From: a virus
Direction: 5' to 3' (one strand)
Virus record (IMG/VR): IMGVR_UViG_3300027763_000038
Span: 44,771 to 108,770 of that record
Length of the DNA: 64,000 nt
In this document: one piece after another, positions 23,801 to 32,800 of the stretch
Position numbering within the stretch: position 1 is the stretch's first letter
Layout of the letters: each line of letters opens with the position of its first letter
Made by a program: the position numbers and the translations under genes
Notes under the pieces: model-generated
Database searches by the model: none
Told to the model about the DNA's origin: nothing
The model's input: the letters and a program-made list of their open reading frames with translations, nothing else

Positions 23801-26800
23801 GCTGGAATTCTAGCTTCTGGTTTTAATTTTTTATCAAACAAATAGTCTTGACCTAACCATTTGTCGCCATCTCCATGATACCATTTTTCTAAAGATTGTA
23901 CATTTTTAGAAATAAAAGCCATGGTATTTCTATCAAAATATGGAATACCAATACCTTCTTTAAAATTTGACAAATCATTGACGAGTTTATCCATCAAAAC
24001 AAATCTTGTATCACTATCATCAAATTCAGTATATGGATTAAATACTAAATCTATTAGTTCTTGCAAAGTGGTTGGTAGATTGTCTTCGGATAGTTCTTTT
24101 TGTTTTCCTAATGAATTTATTCCAACTTTTCTGCTTTTTCCCTTGGCTGTATTAGCAAGTAAATTTTTCCAATCATCATTAAGGGCTAGTCCTGTAATTC
24201 TTCTCATTAATGTTCCAGCACCAAGACTACGAAATAGATCTATTAATTTTAAATCACTAGCCACAAATTGTCCAAATAATGAACTATTGCCATTAGCAAG
24301 ACCAGAAAAAGCCTGAGATGCTCCAGAAGCTAGTGTCCATAGTTCTTTGAGTCCTTGATATTGATTAGGATTATTTGATTTTGTACCAATATTACTTAAA
24401 TATGCTCCAAACTGTTCCATAACTCCAGAAGCATAAGCTGCCATATTTTTGGCACCGCTTGGTTTCAAATTAACCATATTAGGAATTTTACCAATATATC
24501 TTGATAACCAACTATTGCTTAAACCTGGAACTTTTGCTCTACCAAATATGCTTAATGCTCCCTTAGCTGTTGCTCTAACAGCTTTTGGAAGATCCGCATC
24601 ACCTACTCCTTGGTTACCTAAAGCTTTTCCTTCTATCTGGTCAGAACCTTCTGCTGCTTGTATTTTTGCCGCGTCTAGTGCTTCTAGTATATGTTTGCCA
24701 ACATTAAATGTTGTTATTGAATCCCTATCAAATGGTGTTATAAGAGTATCTACGTCTGGGAAAGTCATATCTTGACTTTTTATAAAAGATCCCTTGAATT
24801 TAGAGCTTAATGAATCTAATAGTTTTTGTCTTTCTCCATTATCTTTTCCGCCATTAACAATTAATTTGATATAATCTGTCAAATTTGTAGTAACATTTCC
24901 AACATTAGACCCATCTGCTATAGATTGTAATAATTCTTGTCCTGTAAATCTGTTTACTCCGTTCGTCGTAATTCTTCGTTTACTAATATCTAAAGATTCA
25001 AAAAAGGTTTTATCATTTTTTGCTGGTAACAGGTATTTACTAATATGGGGATTAAATTCATTAGTGTCTGGCTTAAATAGTTTACCTTCCCATTCGTCAT
25101 AAGAAACTTTAAAGTCTAAATTTTGACCATTAAGACTAAGTGTATCTTTAAATTGTTTTTGAATATTAAAGGAGTTTAATAGATCATTTACAGGTATCGA
25201 TAAGGTTTCGGGTGGTAATCTTTTCATAGAAATTCCACCAGGATTTTTAGCAGTCAATTCTTTTTCTATTTTTTTTCTTAAATCAGCATCAAGATCTTCT
25301 AAAGATGCATTAACAATATATGGAAATGGTTTAGCAGGAAGATCCATAGCCCCAGCTTTATCTACAGAAAAAATATTAATTGGAACATCTTTTACAAAGT
25401 CTCCAATAGCGGGCTTCTTTAAATTCTTTCCACTAAATACTATATTCTTGTCTTTGGCTGCTATTGGATTAGCAGCATATTCCATTATGAGCTTATTTAT
25501 AGCTTCTGTAGCTGAGTCTTGTAGAATCATTAAAGAACCAGCATTTTCAACTCCTTTTATAGTAGGAAAATATTTTTCAATTAAAGTTTTACCTTTAATA
25601 ATTTCTCCAATAGAATTGCCATTATAAACTTTAGATAATTGTGCTTGAATTTCTAGAGCATGTTTAGCATCTTCATCAATAACAGTATCCTCTTTAAATG
25701 TTGGAGCATTCAAGAAATCTCTTGTTTTTTCATATTCTGCATAAGCTTCATCATTTTTAATTTTTAAATCTGCAATTTTATCATGGGAAATAATATTTTT
25801 TGTCAAATTATTCATTACTAGATTTCTACCAACAATACTGCCTTTAGGCTTAAAGTCTAAACCAGCTAATGATGATCCTGGTGCGGCACCTACTGGAGCT
25901 TGGAAGAATGGAGGATCTATAGATATTGCATTTTCTTTAACTCCACCATTTGTTGCTTCATATATTTGGTACATTCTATTTGTAGCCACGTCCAAAGTTG
26001 GCATCCCGCCAGCTTCATCGGGAACAATAATACCATATGGATTACTTATTATATTTGAACTAAAAGCATCAGGAATATTTAGTTTAAAATCAGTAATATT
26101 TGGCACAGGACCATAATTATTAGGAAGATCAAACTTTGGTAGTTCCCATTTAATGTTATTTTCTGCTGCTTTTCTTTTATATTCTTCAAAATTTAATTCT
26201 TTAATATTTGTAGTCCCAAAAGAACCCTTGTCTAATGAATTTATATGAAAAAAAGTATCATCTGATTTAATAGCAGAGAATCTGTTTAATAAGGCTTCTT
26301 CTGCCGGATCTCTTTGATAATCGACCTCTTTATTATTTTTTCTTCCTATTATTGGACCAAAACCAGGAACTACTACTCCAGCAGTTGGTTCTAGGTCTTT
26401 TAGATCATAATTATCTTTTGTTGGTTCAGGCGTTTGTTTTCTACTATCAAGAAAAGTATAAACACTAGGAGTATTATATAGTTTATTTTGAGCTTTAAGC
26501 AAATCGTTGATAACGTTTGGAGTATTTAGATTTAAAAGTTTAATTTGACTTATACTAGAAGACTTAGTAAAATCAGAAGGATCTCCTGCATCATGAACGA
26601 AACCTCCACGATCATAATATCTTACAGAACCACCAGAACTATATTTATGACTATTAATAGATTCTAATAAAGATCTATTATTTGCAGTTGCTTTTTTATT
26701 AACAACAAATTCACCAGGAGTAAGCATGGCTGGTACAGTATCACTACCCTTTGGCTGAAAATTAACCATTTGGCCAGCTTCAGCATAAATAATACCACCA

Positions 26801-29800
26801 GCTGCTCTTGCTTGTGGCTTTACTGGTACTAAATTATTTATATTAGCTGCTATATCTACCAGTTGTTGGTTAAAAAATGTTAGTGTAACATCTGATAAAG
26901 CAGTTGCTAGAGCTTTAGCGTTAGCTTCTGTTGTATCTTGTGCTAAATGTTGATCAATATTAGCCAAATGTTCATTGGCACTACTTTGTAAAGCTATAGC
27001 CTCATTATAATAAGTCATAGCAGCAGCAACAGCTGGATCTGCTTGTGGATTTCTCAAATTATTCAAGACATCCATCATCATGGGACTAATACCCATACCA
27101 GATTCTTTTAACATACTTTCCAAAACATTGGCACGAACATTAGATGCTTGTCTACCTTCTCCTAAGAAAGGCATAATATCTTGTAATGCACCGAGAGTTT
27201 CTTTTCTTTCATTAGCAAAAGCTGTTTGAGCCGCTCTCATGGCTTCAAAACCAGATGCTCCACTTTGTAATGCTTCAAAATATGCTTTTTGAGCACCTGT
27301 ACTACTATTGATAGTATTAATTTGACCATTAATATTTTTTTGTAATCTATTTAGCGCATTTCCTAAAGAAGCTGCTTCGTCTGGGGTTGCTGTAGCAAGT
27401 TTTTCTATGAAAGATACTTTACCAGCATTTCTTTGTTGAACATCTTGAATTTTTTGCATAGCTTCTGAAGCATTTTCCGTATTATCTGCCAAAAATCTTA
27501 AGGCATTATAGCTTTCTCTTAGCGCAATACTATTATTTTGTACATCTTTACTGAATTTAGCAAAATCCTCTGCTCCAGCAGCACCTCTTTCTCCTGCTTG
27601 TGCTCTGGAACTTTCTGCTATATTTTTTTCTGTATTTAGTTTAAGAATTTGATTAAATATTTTATCTGGATCTGTTACTCCTCCCGTAAATCTTCCGACT
27701 CTTGCTTGTGTTCTTGCTCTTGATTTTTCTAAATTTATAGATTCACCAAAAACTTTAGATAATTCTACTCCACTATTAATAAGAATATCTTCTGCTTTTC
27801 TTAGTTTTTCTCTGCTAGAAATTTCAAGATCAATAATTTTATTGATATTAGATGAATATGTATTAAGAGCACTATTAAAATGATCTAAAGCCTTAACTAC
27901 AATATCTGATACTCCTTTTGCTGTGTCTAAAGTAGAACTAAGTCCAGCAACCTTTTCCTGTAAATCACCAAAAGATATTTTATCATCACCAGATTTTCTT
28001 AGATCAGCAATAGCTTTACCAATCTGACCAGATAATTTATCAACAAACTCTGGTGGCAAACCAAGATCTTTTAATGCTTTGTTGACATTAGTTGTAATTT
28101 TAGAACCAATAATCTCATCATTAGCTTCTGGATTTTGTTGAACAGTATCATTTATGGTTTTCATTATTGTATTTTCGGCTGTTTCGCCAACTTTTAATAA
28201 TGACTTAACTAGTCCTGAAGATTGTCCAAAAAATCCTGCTCCTGTACTTTGTGCTTGTGATACTGATGCCCTGCTATAAGCTCTGGGATTACTGATAATA
28301 TTTGATGTTTGTGAATTGATATTTTGAAGAGCAGCAGAGCCTGTCAAAGAGGCAATATTAGCATCTATAGATTTTTGCATACTGTCTAAAGCATTGGAAG
28401 TAGCAGATATTGCTTGCTCCATATTTTTAAACATTCTATTAAGAGATCCAGTAAAAGCATACGTGGATCTTTGTAAAGCTTGTGCTTCTTTTTCTCTAAG
28501 AACAATATTAACTTGTTGTCTCGCTTTTTCTTCACCAGCATTTTTTATAATACTTTCTTTAATGCTGTTTATCTGGGCATTACCGAGACCACTATTTTCA
28601 ACTTCTAATATTTTTTGTCTAATAACAGCATCAGCATTTGCTAATGATTCAGAAAATTTATCAAAATTAGGATCAGAAGTAATATCTTTAACACTTTCTC
28701 CTCTTTTAGCTCTCTCTTTAAAGCTCTCAAGTAAACTATCTCCTAATGCACGACCCATAGCTGCTTGTTCTTGAGCTAGTTGAGGAATAATCTTATTAAA
28801 TTCTACATTAGTATCCTCAGCACTATTACTTGCTCTATAATAGGCTTGACTTCCACCTAGTCTTAAAATATCAGATCTCTGTCTTAAACCTTCTTCTCCT
28901 CCAACTCCATTTCCAGTAAAAGTCGCTAAAGCATCAAAAAGATTAGTAAAAGTATAAAGAGTTCTTGTACTTAAAATATTTATTTGATTTGCAAATGCTG
29001 TTGATGCAGCTTCTAGCTTGTTATTGAGTCTGGTAAAATCCAAATTTTTAACATCTTTGCGTAGTACTTCAAATTCTTGTTCAACACCCTTCATCGCAAA
29101 CTCTAGTTTTTTACTTTCTACTTCGAGTTTAAACTCGTTCATAGCATTTGTCATATCTTTAATAACAGAAACAGCAGTAAAAATAAATGATCCCACCATT
29201 AATAAGCGACGACCTGCTCTAACAGCATTAGCTCCCATATCACCGACTTCAGTACCAGCATCTCTTAAGTGTTGTTCAAAGTCCTGCAATTGTGAAATAA
29301 CACCAATAGCAACACCAGCTGACTGACTAGCTGTGTTCAAACCAGCAGCAGCAGAAGCTTGACCAGCACTTGCTTTTGTATCCATTTGTTGACTAATCAA
29401 CGAACCAACAGTAATAATACCGCCAGCCATTAATAATCCTCTATTTCCATTATTACGATCTCTTGTTCCTGTATCTCTTGATCCAGCAGACCTAGCAGCT
29501 TCTTCTACCGCTTGTCTTCTGGCTCGAACTTCGGCACTTATAACTTGTTCTACATCTCTTTCTAGTCCAGCTCTTATTCTGGCTGCTCGTGCTAAATTAC
29601 CATCAAGTCGAGCTTCTTCCGCCATAGCATGTCTTCGTTGTCTAATATATTCTTGATTCATTTGATCAAGAGTATCTGCATCTCTCATCAGAGCCATCAT
29701 GGTTCTTTCAAGATCATCACCAGTAGCTCCTATGCCAGCTAAATCTACACCTCCACCAACACCAGTAAGAACACCGCTTGCATTAACATTTTCAAAAGCT

Positions 29801-32800
29801 TGTGTTCGTCTAGCTCCAGCACCAGCCCTAACTTCTGCTTCTACTTCTTCATCTGTTAATGTTCCAGCTGCTGTTGCTGCTGCTCTAGCAGTTACTGTTA
29901 ATCTTTCAAGCTCTTCGTCCACCATGCTCAATGCTTCTTGTATCTGTCTGCCATTAACATTGCCTAGTTGTTGTCTTATTCTAACTTCATTACGAGCTTC
30001 TTGCTGAGATTGCTGTAATGCTCTTTGTAGATCATATAATACTGTGGCACTAGCTCCAGCTGCTCTGGCCATTAATATATCAGCATTATAAGCTCTTTCT
30101 GCTTCTGCTGCTGTGGCCTGATATCCTCTTCTTAATAATTGACCAGAACGTGATGATGCTACTCCAAGTTCTGATAATACTTCAGCTAGTTCAGAAAGTC
30201 TTTGTGCTGTATTTCCACTAACTCCTATAGTTTCTGTATTGACCGTATTTGGTCGTGCTGCTGGACCAGCCCTACCACCAAAAAATAGTCTTTGTACAGC
30301 ACCTCCTGTGGCAAATTCTTGGACTCCTCCTACTAATCCACCACTATTAAATCCAGATACTTTATCTGCATGGTTTAGTCTATTAAGAGTTGGTGTTCCT
30401 ATTCTACTGGCAGTCTTTTTATTAATAACAAACTCGCCAGGAGTTAATAGTGCAGGAACAGTGGTGTTTATAGAGCCTCCAGCAGCCTTCCTGTTTAATG
30501 AACTTAGTTTATTTGCTCCGATAGTTTGTACTGCTTTTTTACGAATAACAAAGTCACCAACATTCAAATTAGCAGGAACCGTGTCTTGACTGCCAACTCC
30601 AGGAACTAATCCACCATCGGCGTATCCTCTAGCTTTAAGATAATTACCAATTTGACCTTTTAGTTCAGCAGGGCCGTTGAGTGTTAGTTTAGCATCAGTG
30701 GGGATATTTGGTGGAAGTTTGAAGTATTTAGAAGCATCCTTAAGACCGTCTGGGAAGTCGATACCATAATTAGTAGCAGCTTTATTAGCAATTGGTCCAC
30801 CAAGCTGATGTATAATACTTTCAGCTATATATCCATGAGCATTAGCCTCACCCATTTTTTTACGATCAGAAGCCTTGACCTTTTTATTTGCATAATGATA
30901 AACATTCATTCCTGCTGCTCTTGCAGCATCAATATTTCTCTTATCATCATCAATAAAGGCACCTGGGTTAGCCTGCATATATTCAACTTTAAGTTGAGCA
31001 ATTTTTTCAGCAGTATTATCTGGACCACCAACGCCTTCAAGGTTGCGTATTGGAAGATTCTTACTAGCTAACCATTCACCAATCAAACCCATAGTATTTT
31101 TTGGTCTGGCAGAAATCACATGTAAATTATCAAGTAACTGTGGGGTTTTTCTAACTTGAGCAACAAGAGCTAGTCCTAATTTACTAAGTGTAGCATTTTT
31201 TAAAGCATCCCTTACTTTATCTTTATCAGAAAATTCACTAAATCGTGGTTGTTTTGGATCAGCTAAAATTTTGTCAGCACCAAAAGCTAATGTTCTATCA
31301 AAGTCAGAATATATAGGTCCAACTTCTTTCAAAATCTGCCTGATCTGCATATTTTTAGTTGATTTTGCTGAAACAGCGTTCATTGCTTGAGTCATTCTCT
31401 TAATATCTTTTCCAGCAGCTTCTTTATCTAGAACGCCACTAGTAATTCTAACCTTAACTGGATTTTTTAATCCCGGAATTTCCATTCTATCAGTTGTGGG
31501 AAAAGCTCTTCCTTTGAATCCAGCGGCCCCAAACAAAAGACCATCTGTAGTTGCTTTTTGTATATCAAGATTATTTGCTTTTTTAATACCAGAAGTTTTC
31601 TCTGTATATTTTGCTAAAATTTTATCTTTGATAACTTGTTCTGATGGAGTTAATGAATTTCTTTTCTTTAATATTCTTTGTATATCACCAGCATTTGATC
31701 CAGTGTCTTTAATAACTTCATCTAGAGTAAGAACTCTGAATATATCTGTAGAAGTAGCAGCTTTACCTGATGTTGGTGTTACAATACCAGCATCAACAAA
31801 TTTACGAACTGAACCACCACTGTTAAATCCTGGTACTTTATTTTTTTGTTGCGTTTGTATCCAGCTATAAAACTTATCTTTTTGATTAGCTTCCCAAAAA
31901 TAATCTAGATTACCTAAGAAAACATTAGGATCTTTATCTTTTTTATTATTCTCTTTAAATAATCCATTTTTACTTCCTGCAAATCCAACCTGATTTTTAT
32001 CAATTCTATATCTCAACATTTTACTAACCAAATCGATATCTTCAGTATCACTAGTTTTGAACTTAGCCTCACCAATTTTTTGTATAGCCTGATTTTCAGC
32101 TTTTTGAATTAGATCAACAGGATAATTAGTTTTATTACTAGCTGATTCCCAACCCTGTTTTAATTTAGAGATTATTAAAGTTTCATATGCTTTTCCCCAA
32201 CGATTTTCTGCGCTTCCTAGTTTACCTACCTCAGTTTCTTTCTCTGACACCGCCCTTTTTCTGTTCTTTTGATTTTTAGAAGATTGGATAATATCATCAA
32301 GCTTTGCTCTGTTCTCTCCGCTAACATCGACACCAGCATAGCTTTTATATCTTTTAGAGGTTGAGGCTTTTTCTGATGCCATATCCCAAATCTTTTTAAA
32401 GTCCGCAGGCTTTAAATCTATTGATCTTGGGACTATTCTAATTTTTGCTGAGTCCCCAACTGCTTCTATATTAGTTTTTCCAATAGCTTTCTGGATTGTG
32501 GATGATCCATCTCTTGTTAGCAATTGATCAATAGTATAAGACTGAGTCAATCCACCATTACTAAATTTTTGTATTCTACCACCATTTGCTTTATTAAGCC
32601 TATGAAGATTGTGAGCACCAATAGCTTTAACAGCACTTTTACGGATAACAAATTCACCAGGAGTTAATCTTGCAGCAATACTATCAGAATCTCCTTGACC
32701 GGGTACCAAACCACCAGTAGCAAATCCTGGGGCATTATTTCTTCTGCCTCCTCCAGTAAAACCTCTACCAAAACCACTAGCAAATTGGGTAATAGCTGAA

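Larger units (their letters stand above)
18235..32660 (-). repeat. Dispersed GG...GEFVVN module of the tape measure, 8 complete copies
   Basis: Each module is 60-80 residues: GG-[LVM]-[IV]-YA, a short spacer, P-[KR]-G-[ST]-DTVPAMLTPGEF, then V[VI]N-x-x-A-T and a helix such as NLPLLKAIN, closing with a second GG-x-[IV]-x-Y. The GEFV core lies near 32650, 30550, 30430, 26710, 23560, 20100, 19060 and 18250. Two degenerate copies near 22040 and 20700 keep the GG[LV]IYA part but lack GEFV. The first three copies use the variant FVIRK or FVINK. Similar motifs recur in many phage tape measures; their function is not established. Confidence 0.85.

Noticed and set aside
29699-30007. Plus-strand Ala/Ser/Pro-rich frame inside the tape measure
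   Set aside because: Composition is the mirror of Ala/Glu-rich helical codons on the minus strand; no independent support.
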